A stretch of DNA of 64,000 nt, taken from Firmicutes bacterium ADurb.Bin193 (GTDB taxonomy: Bacteria; Bacillota; Clostridia; Monoglobales; Firm-18). Every line of letters begins with the position of its first letter. Positions within the stretch are counted from its first letter, which is position 1. The notes under the pieces are model-generated. The model did not search any database. It had not been told where the DNA came from and worked only from the letters and a program-made list of their open reading frames with translations. The stretch is taken from the NCBI GenBank assembly GCA_002070105.1, contig MWCQ01000014.1:1-64000 (forward strand). The letters are read 5' to 3'. Both the position numbers and the translations under genes were made by a program. Of the stretch, positions 46,673 through 56,055 are shown in pieces.

Positions 46673-49018
46673 ATGAAAAATTTAATGCCGATACAAAAAG
46701 GTACGGGCGAAAAATACTCCAACTCCGAGCTTAGTAAGTTTAAAAAGGTTTTTTCTAAAAAGGGCATGATGGTTGCCTTGTCGGGCGCATGTCTGGCGGG
46801 CGGGATTTCAATGACGGCGGCCGCAGCGGACAAGCCCAATATTCTTTGGATTACAGCCGAGGATTTAAGCCCGTTTATCGGGTGCTACGGCGACACTTTC
46901 GCAGTTACACCCAATATCGATGCTTTGGCGAATGCAGAAGCTAACGACGGAACGAAGGAAGGGCTTGTATTTACCAATGCCTTTTCAAACGCGCCGATTT
47001 GTTCACCGGCCCGCACAACGATTATTACAGGTATATATGCCAATGCGCTTGGCGCCGAGAGCCATAGGAGTAGCCCTTTAATACCTTCGTACATCGAAGG
47101 CTTTCCGAAGTATTTGAAAGATAACGGCTATATGACCTACAACAACAGCAAGACCGATTATAACATCGGTAACAGCGGTTTTGCAGGCCGTGCGTGGACC
47201 GGAAACAGCAGTTCGGCGCATTATTACGACCGTCCGGTCAAAACAAAGCCGTTTTTTCAGGTGTATAACATAGCTATAACGCATGAGTCCAAACTATTCA
47301 CAATTGGGACCAACAAGGTCGACAAGTCCGTTCCCTACCTCCCCGACAACGATATTTTCAAAAGGTCGTGGGGGCAGGAATATGCAAATATTCATTCAAT
47401 GGATTCCAAATTGGGAGGATACATAAATAAATTAAAAGCCGAAGGAGAATGGGACAACACCATTGTGTTCTTTTACGGCGACAACGGCGGCGTTATGCCG
47501 GGAATGAAGCGTTATCCCCATGACAGAGGCACAAGGGTTCCCTTTGTTGTGCGTATTCCGAAAAAATTCCATGACAGTCTGCTTCCCGCTGACTTGAAAG
47601 CAAGTTTAGGCGGGACTACCGACCGCCTTATAAGCTTTGTAGACCTTGCCCCGACAATACTTAATCTTGTCGGCGCCGATATACCGGAGTATATGCAGGG
47701 CAAGCCGTTTATGGGGAGCAATACACAGACCAACGAGTATATTTTTAATTTTGTCGGCCGTGCCGATGAACGCTTTGAATGTATAAGGGCAGTAATCAAC
47801 AAAAAGTACGATTATGTCAGAAACTATTATCCGTTCCTGCCGCACATGCAATTTATGGAGTATCCGAACGATCAGCCGGCATACGCATCCATGTGGGCGG
47901 AGTTCAGAAACGGTACGCTAAACAGTGCACAGCTATGGTATTTCAGCACGAAATCGTATGAAGAACTTTACGATTTGGAAAAAGATCCGTATGAAATAAA
48001 CAATCTTGCCAACGATCCGAATTACTATGATATCTTAAATGAATTGCGCGGCGTTATGGACAATTATCAGAATACATACAGAGATGTCGGGCTTGTGCTT
48101 CCGGAGGAAGAAATTTTAGCGCTCGGCGGGTCGGACAATGCACATGATGTTGTCAACGCCCAGTCGTTCCCGTATGCGAGGATTAAAGAAACGGCTGAGA
48201 TGGCGGCAAGCGGTAACGAGGCTTACCTGCCAGAATTAATAGCAAGGCTTTCGCCGACTGAGCATAGCAGTGTACGCTATTGGGCGGCAATCGGCTGTTA
48301 TATTCATAAGGATACGGTTAAAAACGACAGCAATGCTACCGATAGTCTGAAAGCGTGTCTGACGGGTTGCGATTCATTAAAACTTGCAGCCGCAAGAGTG
48401 CTTATGGCAATAAATATTCACAAAGCCGATGCGGAAGCGACTTTGCATGCGGCGCTTTCTTCAACCAATTATCTGACAATTATACGCGCGGTTAATATTC
48501 TTGAGGAGGTTGCACCCGTTTCCGAACAGTTGGTTCAGGCTGTGCAAGCGATTTCAGGCAATTTCGGCAATGACCCGAATAAACTCATTCAGAGGGTGAA
48601 GGCTTACATTTCAAACTTTAACGACAATCCTACACAGTTTATTAAAGTCCCGATTAAGACGGAAAGCAGGGATAGCGGACTTTTCAATATTTTTATTGAG
48701 CAAAGCAATATTTCGTTTAATGACGGGGTGATAACGGGCGGGATAGATCTGAATATTGTAAACGACACAGGCGATGCTGTTGAATCCAATGTTATTCTTG
48801 CGGTTTATCGGGTGAATGAGGCTAAGGAGATTAAGCTGATAGATGTGTATGTAGAGCCCAAAATCCTTAACGAGGGTGATAATCTTGTAGAATTTAACGG
48901 GCTTAATATTACAACCGAAACAGGGGGCGATCTCACATTTAAGGTTATGACATTCGGCAATCCTCTGGGTTTATCGCTGACACCGCTTACTAATATTGCG
49001 AGCGGGACAATACAGTAA
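46673..49018 (+). CDS. Secreted sulfatase with HEAT-like repeats
   Basis: Would hydrolyse sulfate esters of host or algal glycans. 781 residues. The formylglycine cysteine is in PICSPARTTIITG (CxPxR type), metal ligands in ILWITAEDLSPFIGCYG and VFFYGDNGGVMPGMKRYPHDRG. After the sulfatase domain (about 55-480) come HEAT-like helices (500-640) and a C-terminal beta domain like that of the LRR proteins. The export signal is odd: 30 hydrophilic residues precede KKGMMVALSGACLAGGISMTAAAADK. An anaerobic sulfatase-maturing enzyme is required but not in this window. The layout is one I associate with Planctomycetes or Bacteroidetes sulfatases, so transfer is possible. RBS AAGAAGGG lies very near ATG 46673; ATG 46685 is an alternative. 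Confidence 0.88.
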   Translation: MKNLMPIQKGTGEKYSNSELSKFKKVFSKKGMMVALSGACLAGGISMTAAAADKPNILWITAEDLSPFIGCYGDTFAVTPNIDALANAEANDGTKEGLVFTNAFSNAPICSPARTTIITGIYANALGAESHRSSPLIPSYIEGFPKYLKDNGYMTYNNSKTDYNIGNSGFAGRAWTGNSSSAHYYDRPVKTKPFFQVYNIAITHESKLFTIGTNKVDKSVPYLPDNDIFKRSWGQEYANIHSMDSKLGGYINKLKAEGEWDNTIVFFYGDNGGVMPGMKRYPHDRGTRVPFVVRIPKKFHDSLLPADLKASLGGTTDRLISFVDLAPTILNLVGADIPEYMQGKPFMGSNTQTNEYIFNFVGRADERFECIRAVINKKYDYVRNYYPFLPHMQFMEYPNDQPAYASMWAEFRNGTLNSAQLWYFSTKSYEELYDLEKDPYEINNLANDPNYYDILNELRGVMDNYQNTYRDVGLVLPEEEILALGGSDNAHDVVNAQSFPYARIKETAEMAASGNEAYLPELIARLSPTEHSSVRYWAAIGCYIHKDTVKNDSNATDSLKACLTGCDSLKLAAARVLMAINIHKADAEATLHAALSSTNYLTIIRAVNILEEVAPVSEQLVQAVQAISGNFGNDPNKLIQRVKAYISNFNDNPTQFIKVPIKTESRDSGLFNIFIEQSNISFNDGVITGGIDLNIVNDTGDAVESNVILAVYRVNEAKEIKLIDVYVEPKILNEGDNLVEFNGLNITTETGGDLTFKVMTFGNPLGLSLTPLTNIASGTIQ

Positions 49019-49092
49019 GGGTAGGGACAAGACAAAACAAGGTTTATTCCCTTATCGAAAATTCCGCAGGTATCCGCGACTTTTTATAAGTT

Positions 49093-49139
49093 AACAACGC
49101 CCCCGCTTTCAGATAAAGCGGGGGCGTTGTTGGTTTTTT
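49093..49139. terminator. Strong bidirectional terminator
   Basis: A 17-base perfect stem AACAACGCCCCCGCTTT/AAAGCGGGGGCGTTGTT with a 5-base loop and a downstream T6, between convergent genes. Confidence 0.9.
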
Positions 49140-49146
49140 ATTTTCT

Positions 49147-49788
49147 TTATGCAAAAATAAACCTTTTTCGGCATGGAAATACCGCTCTTGGGTTAAGGCT
49201 TTCCGCCGCCGTGGACAGCGCGTCACATACAAGTTGCGGTTTTATGTTAAAGGTGTTGCCCGCGGATATAACAACCCTGAGCCTGACGGAAAAATCCGTA
49301 TAGCCGAGGATTTCGCTTTCAAAAATATTCTCCATAATATTTATTTCGGAAACTTTTTTCTTGCTCTTTTTTTCAATAAGTATTTCCTTTTGCGCAAGTG
49401 CAGCCGAAATATCGTCAATGTTAAGCCTTCCGTTATTTACAATATCAATCACATACTCCGCCCTTATGATTTCGCGAAAGGGCCTGTCCGTATACTCCGC
49501 CGCAACGACTTTTATTCCGCCGGGTGCAAGGTTTGCGTTTAGCCTTGTTATTACATCCGAAAGGTGAGGCTCATCGGTTACCGCAATATCCACAAGCTCG
49601 CACTCGCTCGTCACGCCGACACCCAGAGGAAGGGCAAAGGTCATAACCGCGTGCGGGTTAAAGCCCTCGGAGTATTTTACGGGAATTTCCGCCCTGCGCA
49701 TAGCCCTCACGAAGGTTCGCAAAACATCAAGATGACCGATATATCTGACCGCCTCGCCCTTTTCAAAGGTAAGCCTTAGCTTATTCAA
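49147..49788 (-). CDS. Radical-SAM-linked protein (DUF2344/TIGR03936)
   Basis: A 213-residue companion of the TIGR03960 radical SAM protein encoded just upstream. It begins (L)NKLRLTFEKGEAVRYIGHLDVLRTFVRAMRRAEIPVKYSEGFNPHAVMTFALPLGVGVTSECELVDIAV, the family signature. Function unknown; the pair is suspected to act in RNA or ribosome modification. The TTG at 49788 has GGAGG 7 bases before and overlaps the partner's end by 8 bases. A longer reading to 49884 would add 32 low-complexity residues. Confidence 0.85.
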   Translation of the reverse strand: MNKLRLTFEKGEAVRYIGHLDVLRTFVRAMRRAEIPVKYSEGFNPHAVMTFALPLGVGVTSECELVDIAVTDEPHLSDVITRLNANLAPGGIKVVAAEYTDRPFREIIRAEYVIDIVNNGRLNIDDISAALAQKEILIEKKSKKKVSEINIMENIFESEILGYTDFSVRLRVVISAGNTFNIKPQLVCDALSTAAESLNPRAVFPCRKRFIFA

Positions 49789-51610
49789 AGCAAACACCTC
49801 CGCCGAAGGAGTTTGCGCCGCACCCGCTGCATTGCTCCCTGCACTGGGGCGTGGTAACGGCTTTTTTCGCCTTTTCGTTTTCACGCATCAGAAAATCCCT
49901 CGAAACTCCGACATCTATATGATCCCACGGCAGAATTTCATCATAAGAGCGTGCGCGTGTCGTATAAAAATCAGGGACTACGCCGCACTCGTCAAAAACC
50001 TCAAGCCATCTGTCAAAGCTGTAAAAATCATGCCAGCTGTCAAATTTACAGCCTTTTTTCTGGGCGGCGATTATAACCTTTGAAAGCCTTCTGTCACCCC
50101 TTGAAAAAACACCCTCAAGGTAGGATACGGATGCCTCATGCCAGTTAAACCTTATTGCGCGGTGCTTAATCGAATCCCGCAAAAGCTTCTGCTTTCTTTC
50201 AAGGACCTCAATGCTGTCCTGTGCCTCCCACTGAAAGGGAGTATGCGGCTTAGGAACGAAGCATGACGCGCTTACCGTTACCGAAAGCCCCCTTGCGCGC
50301 TTTTCCTTCTGGATTGTAAAATAACAGTCTGCAACCATCTCCGCAAGGTTTGCGATACCTATTACATCCTCGTCCGTTTCCGTCGGAAGCCCAAGCATAA
50401 AATACAGCTTAATACCACTAAAGCCCCCCGAAAATGCGAGAGTAGCCGACGAGCGTATGTCCTCCTCGGTAATGTTTTTATTAATCACATTGCGAAGCCT
50501 TTGCGTCCCCGCCTCCGGGGCGAAGGTGAGCCCGCTTTTTCGCACCCTTCGCATTTTTTCCATAAGCTCCATAGAAAAGTTGTCAACCCTAAGCGACGGA
50601 AGGGCAAGATTTATATTTTTAGGCTCCGTTACCTTCAATAGCCCGTCGGTAAGACAGCCGAGGCGGGTATAGTCGGAGGACGAGAGGGATACAAGTGAAA
50701 TCTCCTCATAGCCCGTATTTTTGATCAGACTGTCGGCAAGATTTAACAGCTTTTCGGGGCTTTTCTCACGCACGGGGCGATATATAATGCCCGCCTGACA
50801 AAAGCGACAGCCCCTTGAACATCCTCTAAAAATTTCAAGCATAATCCTGTCATGGACAATATCGGTATAAGGCACAATAATTTTTTCGGGGTAGTAGGCT
50901 TTGTCAAGGTCCTTTACTATCCGCTTTTTGATTTTTTCCTTTGCGGCGGGATTATTGGGCGAAACGGAGGCGATTGTCCCGTCCTCATTATATGAAACAT
51001 CATAAAACGACGGAACATAAACGCCCTCAAGCTCCGCAATTTGTTCAAGGAACCTTTTTCTCGGCGCATTAGCCCTTTTCCACGCCGCAAAAACATCCAA
51101 AACCTCGTTTATAATTTCCTCGCCCTCGCCGAGAATGAAAAAATCAATAATATCCGCCAGAGGTTCGGGATTGTAGGCGCAGGGGCCGCCGGCGCACACA
51201 AAAATACCCTCCCTGTCACGGGAGAGGAGGGGAATCCCCGCCAAATCAAGCATATTTACAATGTTTGTATAGCTCATCTCATATTGAAGCGTAAAGCCCG
51301 CAATATCAAAATCTTTTAGTGAATCGCCTGTTTCAAGGGCAAAAAGCGGAAGAGAGTTTTCCCTTAAAATCTGTTCCATATCCGCCCACGGCGCAAAAAC
51401 CCTCTCACAATAGGTGTCGGGGCGCTCATTTATCAGCCCGTACAAAATTTTCATGCCCAAATGGCTCATACCCACATCGTATATGTCGGGAAAGCAAAAG
51501 GCAAAGCGTATATCGACCTTTTCAGGGTCTTTTATAACGCTTCCCCACTCACCGCCCGTATACCTTGCGGGCTTTTCAACTTTGCTCAAAAAATGCCGGA
51601 TATCCGCCAA
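49781..51610 (-). CDS. B12-binding-domain radical SAM protein (TIGR03960)
   Basis: A 609-residue radical SAM protein of unknown substrate. An N-terminal cobalamin-like domain (ARYTGGEWGSVIKDPEKVDIRFAFCFPDIYDVGMSHLGMKILYGLIN) precedes the cluster motif FRGCSRGCRFCQAGIIYRPVREK near residue 265, followed by YEEISLVSLSSSDY. The C-terminal CSGCGANSFGG may bind a second metal. TTG start with GGAGGAG before. Coupled to the DUF2344 gene. Confidence 0.88.
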   Translation of the reverse strand: MADIRHFLSKVEKPARYTGGEWGSVIKDPEKVDIRFAFCFPDIYDVGMSHLGMKILYGLINERPDTYCERVFAPWADMEQILRENSLPLFALETGDSLKDFDIAGFTLQYEMSYTNIVNMLDLAGIPLLSRDREGIFVCAGGPCAYNPEPLADIIDFFILGEGEEIINEVLDVFAAWKRANAPRKRFLEQIAELEGVYVPSFYDVSYNEDGTIASVSPNNPAAKEKIKKRIVKDLDKAYYPEKIIVPYTDIVHDRIMLEIFRGCSRGCRFCQAGIIYRPVREKSPEKLLNLADSLIKNTGYEEISLVSLSSSDYTRLGCLTDGLLKVTEPKNINLALPSLRVDNFSMELMEKMRRVRKSGLTFAPEAGTQRLRNVINKNITEEDIRSSATLAFSGGFSGIKLYFMLGLPTETDEDVIGIANLAEMVADCYFTIQKEKRARGLSVTVSASCFVPKPHTPFQWEAQDSIEVLERKQKLLRDSIKHRAIRFNWHEASVSYLEGVFSRGDRRLSKVIIAAQKKGCKFDSWHDFYSFDRWLEVFDECGVVPDFYTTRARSYDEILPWDHIDVGVSRDFLMRENEKAKKAVTTPQCREQCSGCGANSFGGGVCFE

Positions 51611-51679
51611 AATTAACTCCTCCGAAAATCGATTTCAGGGCTTGTCCATGCCCTGCCGACAATGCTCTGTTCTATGCAA

Positions 51680-51708
51680 TTTCGCCGAGCCATTTTGACC
51701 CGGCGAAA
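51680..51708 (-). terminator. Weak hairpin after degV
   Basis: TTTCGCCG/CGGCGAAA with a 13-base loop and no T-run; it may be a weak terminator between degV (its 3' side) and the radical SAM operon. Confidence 0.3.
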
Positions 51709-51737
51709 GCTAATGTTATTAAAACTGCTGCTTTGTT

Positions 51738-52625
51738 TTATGCCAAGCCCAGATATTTTTCATAGGGCGATTCACTGTCAAGAAAGAAGACGGCAAGCGT
51801 CCCCGGTCCCGAATGGGCGCCGATTGTAGAGCCCACATAGCTTATCATAAAGTTTTGCGCGCCTGCCATATCTTTAAGATACCCCATAAGAGTATTAACA
51901 GCCTCAATATCATCGCCGTGACTTATTGCGATAAGCTGTTTATCAAGGTTTGCGCCGCGCTCAATACAAAGCTCCGCCATTTTGCGGATAGCGTTTTGCC
52001 GTCTCTTAACCTTGGCAATCGGCACAAGCTTACCCTCGTCGTTAACCTCTAAAACAGGCTTAATACCCAGAAGCCCGCCGACAAAGGCAGAGGTTCGGCT
52101 CAGCCTGCCACCCCTGTACAGGTATTCAAGGTTGTCAACAGTAAAAATATGCTCGGTATGTGCGGAATTAAAAAGAGCAGCCTCGATAATTTCCTCTTTT
52201 GATGCACCGTTTTTAAGCATCACAAGCGCCTTGTATACCACAAGACCGTGACCTGCTGAAGCGCATTTCGTATCAATTACCGTAATATCAAAATCGGGAT
52301 ATTTTTCTTTAATGTCGTTCATTGCTATATTTGCAGAATTAAGGGTCCCCGACAGGACGCTTGAAAAAGCAATATAGATAACGCTGTCGCCGTCCTGGGC
52401 GTATCTTTCGAAGGATTGCATGAAGGTTTCGGGCATAATCTGTGAGGTTCTTGCCCTTGCGCCGCCGCGCATGCGGTCATATACCTCCTTAGGCGTGATA
52501 TCAAGACCGTCTGTGTATTCCACATCATCAAGGTATACATTCATGGGAGCAATCTCAAACTCATATTCTTTAATTATTTCTTGAGGTAAATCCGCACCGC
52601 TGTCCGTAAGAATGCGCAAAGCCAT
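51738..52625 (-). CDS. DegV family fatty-acid-binding protein
   Basis: A 295-residue DegV protein that binds a fatty acid and, as FakB, can present it to a fatty acid kinase. LRILTDSGADLPQEIIKEYEFEIAPMNVYLDD, SQIMPETFMQSFERYAQDGDSVIYIAFSSVLSGTLNSA and IGAHSGPGTLAVFFL are diagnostic. Start ATG at 52625 with AAAGGAG before. Monocistronic, behind a consensus promoter. The kinase partner FakA is not in the window. Confidence 0.92.
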   Translation of the reverse strand: MALRILTDSGADLPQEIIKEYEFEIAPMNVYLDDVEYTDGLDITPKEVYDRMRGGARARTSQIMPETFMQSFERYAQDGDSVIYIAFSSVLSGTLNSANIAMNDIKEKYPDFDITVIDTKCASAGHGLVVYKALVMLKNGASKEEIIEAALFNSAHTEHIFTVDNLEYLYRGGRLSRTSAFVGGLLGIKPVLEVNDEGKLVPIAKVKRRQNAIRKMAELCIERGANLDKQLIAISHGDDIEAVNTLMGYLKDMAGAQNFMISYVGSTIGAHSGPGTLAVFFLDSESPYEKYLGLA

Positions 52626-52711
52626 TTTCCCCACTCCTTTTTTTATTTTACGCTTCGGCGACAATTAATTTCGCCTTCGTACCCGAACGCTTTATTAAAA
52701 CTATTTACACT

Positions 52712-52740
52712 ATTATATGGCAACAAGGTGTTGTTGTCAA
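52712..52740 (-). promoter_or_regulatory. Promoter of degV
   Basis: Minus-strand TTGACA (52735-52740), 17 bases, TATAAT (52712-52717). The spacer holds CAACAAGGTGTTG, a small palindrome that may be an operator. Confidence 0.8.
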
Positions 52741-52756
52741 CATAAGCCATCTGCGT

Positions 52757-54253
52757 TTATTCATATTCGATAAACCACTTGTGCACATCATTAAACATAT
52801 TGGTGCGAAGCGGGCTTATATCCCCAAGGATTTTACTGTTGTATAAAAGAGCCTCCACATCAAAATAAAGCGGAATATCTGGGAGTAACTGCGCATACTC
52901 CTGCTGAAGTTTGTTGTAAATATCCTTTCTGCCCGAATCGGTCGTCTGAAGCTGTAAAAGCGATAAAAGCGGCTCAAACTGCGGATTGCCCCTTAAAACA
53001 TATTTCGGGTTTATCTCGGTGGAATAGTTTATCTCACCCAAATACATATCGTATGCGCCGCTATTTGCGCGCGAAACAAATGTTTGCCATTCCACCGCCG
53101 AGACTCTGACGGCAATACCGATTTCCTCAAGCTCCTGCTTTATGATTTCGGCGACACTAAGCTTCATCTCGTTATCATTATTGACCAAAAGCTCAAGCGT
53201 TATATCCTTAGGCGATAAATTCTGCTGCTTTATAATATCCACCGAAAGCCCCGGGTCATAGGCGTATTTTATGGCATCATCGTTATAAACCCACCATTTC
53301 GGGTTTAAAAAAGTATCGGTAAGACTGCCGTGAGAAAGCAAAACCTCCTTAAAAATACGACTTTTATCTATGGCATGCGCAACGGCCTTTCGAATATCGG
53401 GGTTGGAAAGAAATCTGTTTTCAAGGTTGAACGCAAGAAAATTATAGCTTCCGGAGCTATACTCCGCCGATTTTATTTCGGAGCTTCCCGAAAATTCCCG
53501 CCAGTTTAGCAAATCGGTTGTGACAACATCAATTTCCCTTGCTTCAAAGGCGTAAACCGAGGTTTCCTTGTCGGGAAGGAGAAGCACCTCAACATTTTCG
53601 ATAAACGGGTCCGCCCCCTTCCACCAACCCTTGTTTGATGTAAGGTATATTTTCTTGTGAGTCTTTTCGGTAAAAACATATTGACCGGTGCCCAAGGGCT
53701 TGAAATTGTCGTAAACGGCCGTATCGCTTTTTTTAACCATGGGGATTTCAAGAAGGTTAATAAAATTCGTCTGAGGTTCCTTTAAGGTTATGATGACCGA
53801 ATCGCCCGTCGCTTCAATTTTTCCGGCGTTATAAAGTGCGGGGGCATAGGGGCTTTTGTGCGGACTTTCCTTAACCGCAATAAGTGTGGCGGCGGCGTCC
53901 TCGGCGGTAAACGGCGTGCCGTCATGCCACAAAACCCCGTTTTTGATCATGACCGTCCACACAAGGCCGTCATCCGAAACACTATAATCCGAAGCTAAAA
54001 CCGGGTGCACCATTTGGCTTTCGTCACATTTTATCAGAGTGTCGTAAATAAGCATAAGCATCTGGGCATTCGCCTTGTTGCGTGTATAAAGAGGGTTAAA
54101 GGTGTCGGGATTGTAGGAATAAATTTTAAGCGTTCCGCCGTATTTGGGGGTATATCTTTCATCATCGCTTCTTTTTACCTTGCCCGACGGTGTGTTTCCC
54201 ATACAGCCCGACAAAAAAACGGCGGCTAAAAAAAGAACCAAAAGCCTTTTCAT
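52757..54253 (-). CDS. Peptide-binding lipoprotein (SBP family 5)
   Basis: Extracytoplasmic solute-binding protein of the oligopeptide/nickel type. The lipoprotein signal LLVLFLAAVFLSGCMGN has lipobox LSGC. The mature protein has YGGTLKIYSYNPDTFNPLYTRNKANAQMLMLIYDTL, VWTVMIKNGVLWHDGTPFTAEDAAATL and ADPFIENVEV. 498 residues. No permease or ATPase gene is adjacent, so it would work with a transporter encoded elsewhere or as a sensor. Follows pgeF by 32 bases. Confidence 0.88.
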   Translation of the reverse strand: MKRLLVLFLAAVFLSGCMGNTPSGKVKRSDDERYTPKYGGTLKIYSYNPDTFNPLYTRNKANAQMLMLIYDTLIKCDESQMVHPVLASDYSVSDDGLVWTVMIKNGVLWHDGTPFTAEDAAATLIAVKESPHKSPYAPALYNAGKIEATGDSVIITLKEPQTNFINLLEIPMVKKSDTAVYDNFKPLGTGQYVFTEKTHKKIYLTSNKGWWKGADPFIENVEVLLLPDKETSVYAFEAREIDVVTTDLLNWREFSGSSEIKSAEYSSGSYNFLAFNLENRFLSNPDIRKAVAHAIDKSRIFKEVLLSHGSLTDTFLNPKWWVYNDDAIKYAYDPGLSVDIIKQQNLSPKDITLELLVNNDNEMKLSVAEIIKQELEEIGIAVRVSAVEWQTFVSRANSGAYDMYLGEINYSTEINPKYVLRGNPQFEPLLSLLQLQTTDSGRKDIYNKLQQEYAQLLPDIPLYFDVEALLYNSKILGDISPLRTNMFNDVHKWFIEYE

Positions 54254-54285
54254 TTTATTCCCCAATCCCCCTTTCCTTAAATATG

Positions 54286-55056
54286 TTAAGCATTAAGCTG
54301 CATTATCGAAACCATACTACCCGTTTTCATATTGTCGCCGCGGTATGAATAAAAAAGATCCTTCCGGCAAAAGGTACAAATGCCGGATAATGTAAAATTA
54401 CTTTCCGTGACGCCGCAAGCCAAAACCTGATCTTTGCAAAGCGCCCAAAGGTCTATTCGGGGCTTTTCGCCTTGAATAACATATTTCGTATCAAAAACAT
54501 CGGCAACCTCCTGCCCGACCTCAAAGTGGCATACCCCGATGGAAGGGCCGAGGGCCGCTATGATATTATGGGGGTCACAGCCGTAATCAGCAATCATTTT
54601 ACCTACGGTTTTCCCCGCTATGTTTGCCGCCGTGCCCCGCCAGCCCGAGTGCGCAAGAGCAATCACCCTTTTTTTCGTATCAAGGAAGAAAAGAGGAACG
54701 CAGTCGGCGTGAAAGGTGCATATTGCAATATCGGGGTCGTCGGTTACAAAGGCGTCAACGCCCTCCAAACGCCGCCCCGCATCGGTTTTGTCGGCGGCTA
54801 ATACGATATCGCCGTGTACCTGCTTTGCCATAACAAGCTTGTCCGGATTTATGCCGACACAGCCGCATAAAAGCTCAAAATTTCTTTTGATGTTTTCGGG
54901 CGTATCCTTTCTTTCAAAGCCGAAGTTCATGGTTGCGGTTTCGCCCGTGCTCACTCCGCCGATTCGTGTGGAAAATGCGTGCCGAACCAGCCCGCTTTGC
55001 TCAAAAGACGGTATAGTAAGATATTCGATATTGTTCTTTCGGTTTATTGTAAACAT
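54286..55056 (-). CDS. pgeF: Purine nucleoside phosphorylase YfiH/PgeF (LACC1 family)
   Basis: A 256-residue protein of the DUF152/YfiH family, copper/zinc enzymes with purine nucleoside phosphorylase and adenosine deaminase activity in relatives; some are linked to peptidoglycan editing. Motifs: RHAFSTRIGGVS, LVMAKQVHGDIV, CTFHADCVPLFFLD and LAHSGWRGTAANIAG, whose His and Cys bind the metal. ATG at 55056; a reading extended to 55134 starts within the dispersed repeat and gives the spurious NGDAQLYHNSL. Confidence 0.93.
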   Translation of the reverse strand: MFTINRKNNIEYLTIPSFEQSGLVRHAFSTRIGGVSTGETATMNFGFERKDTPENIKRNFELLCGCVGINPDKLVMAKQVHGDIVLAADKTDAGRRLEGVDAFVTDDPDIAICTFHADCVPLFFLDTKKRVIALAHSGWRGTAANIAGKTVGKMIADYGCDPHNIIAALGPSIGVCHFEVGQEVADVFDTKYVIQGEKPRIDLWALCKDQVLACGVTESNFTLSGICTFCRKDLFYSYRGDNMKTGSMVSIMQLNA

Positions 55057-55076
55057 GGTATTCTCACTTTCTTTTA

Positions 55077-55196
55077 TTATACCATAAAAGCGAAGCGAAT
55101 TATGGTATAATTGCGCATCGCCGTTTCCGAGCATAGCGAGGAAAATCTCGGCGGCGCGATAAATTCCGTATAATAACCGCTTGCGGTTATTATACC
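55077..55196 (-). repeat. Two-hairpin dispersed repeat, copy B
   Basis: Inverted relative to copy A (39937-40068). The TTATACCATAA/TTATGGTATAA palindrome is perfect here, and the other end has GCGGTTATTATACC. It fills the gap between the spoIVFB-like stop and pgeF almost exactly. Confidence 0.75.
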
Positions 55197-55197
55197 A

Positions 55198-56055
55198 TTA
55201 TCGGTTGTCTAAATCAACCATTTTTGCAGCTTTAGTCCTAATCCCCATCTCGACAAGAAGCTCTATAAGACGTGTCTCCGTAAGGGTGCCGATGATGTCC
55301 ATATCGCTGTTTATTACATTTATAAGGTAATAACGGTTATAGCTTAAAAGTTTCAATGCCTTACCGGCGGGCTCGTCGGCGGAAATAGCTATAACCCCTG
55401 CCCTTTCCGCACAGCCTCTTGAAAGCTTTTCCCTGCTTTTTATTATTTCGTTCATCATAATATGAGCAGAGCTTCGCTGCTCCGCAACGGTGTTTACGAC
55501 CAAAAATGCGCCGATAAGTATCAGAGAAAAATTAAAACGGGTATAAAAAAGAAACGCGGCGCCGGCAAGCGAAACAACAACCGCGCAAACCCTTGTTATT
55601 TTAACCGTAAAATTAAATGCTTTAACATATCCCCACCGCTCTGTGAGGAAGGCTTTGAGAATACGCCCTCCGTCAAGCGGCAGGGCGGGAATGATGTTTA
55701 TCAGCGCAATCGAAAGATTGACCATAACAAAAAAGCTGTCGGTCATAAGCCTGTGGCACAAAAACGCCATTCCCGCACTGCAAAGAGGACCCGCCGCCGA
55801 AATAATAATCTCGTGGACTGGATTTTTAATATATGAGCCGCTTATCTTTATCGCCACGCCGAAGGGGAGTATTTCAACGGTGTCGAGCTTAACTCCGAGC
55901 GAAAGTGCCGCAGCGGCGTGGGCAAGCTCATGTATTATAACCATAATATACGCCACCGAAAGATAGTAAATAAAATCAAAAACAATGGCAAAAAACAAAA
56001 GGAGCAGGAAAGAGGGGTGTATTTCGACTTTTTTAAGTCTGATCGGTTTTAGCAT
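55198..56055 (-). CDS. spoIVFB: SpoIVFB-like M50 site-2 protease
   Basis: A membrane metalloprotease that, in Bacillus, cuts pro-sigma-K inside the membrane of the mother cell. 285 residues: zinc motif HELAHAAAALSLG in an early membrane segment, second motif NIIPALPLDGGRIL, several hydrophobic helices, and a C-terminal CBS-like region (IAISADEPAGKALKLLSYNRYYLINVINSDMDIIGTLTETRL). ATG at 56055 after GGAGGAAG. It overlaps the end of the upstream gene by 23 bases. It supports sporulation ability; the exact substrate is inferred. Confidence 0.88.
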   Translation of the reverse strand: MLKPIRLKKVEIHPSFLLLLFFAIVFDFIYYLSVAYIMVIIHELAHAAAALSLGVKLDTVEILPFGVAIKISGSYIKNPVHEIIISAAGPLCSAGMAFLCHRLMTDSFFVMVNLSIALINIIPALPLDGGRILKAFLTERWGYVKAFNFTVKITRVCAVVVSLAGAAFLFYTRFNFSLILIGAFLVVNTVAEQRSSAHIMMNEIIKSREKLSRGCAERAGVIAISADEPAGKALKLLSYNRYYLINVINSDMDIIGTLTETRLIELLVEMGIRTKAAKMVDLDNR

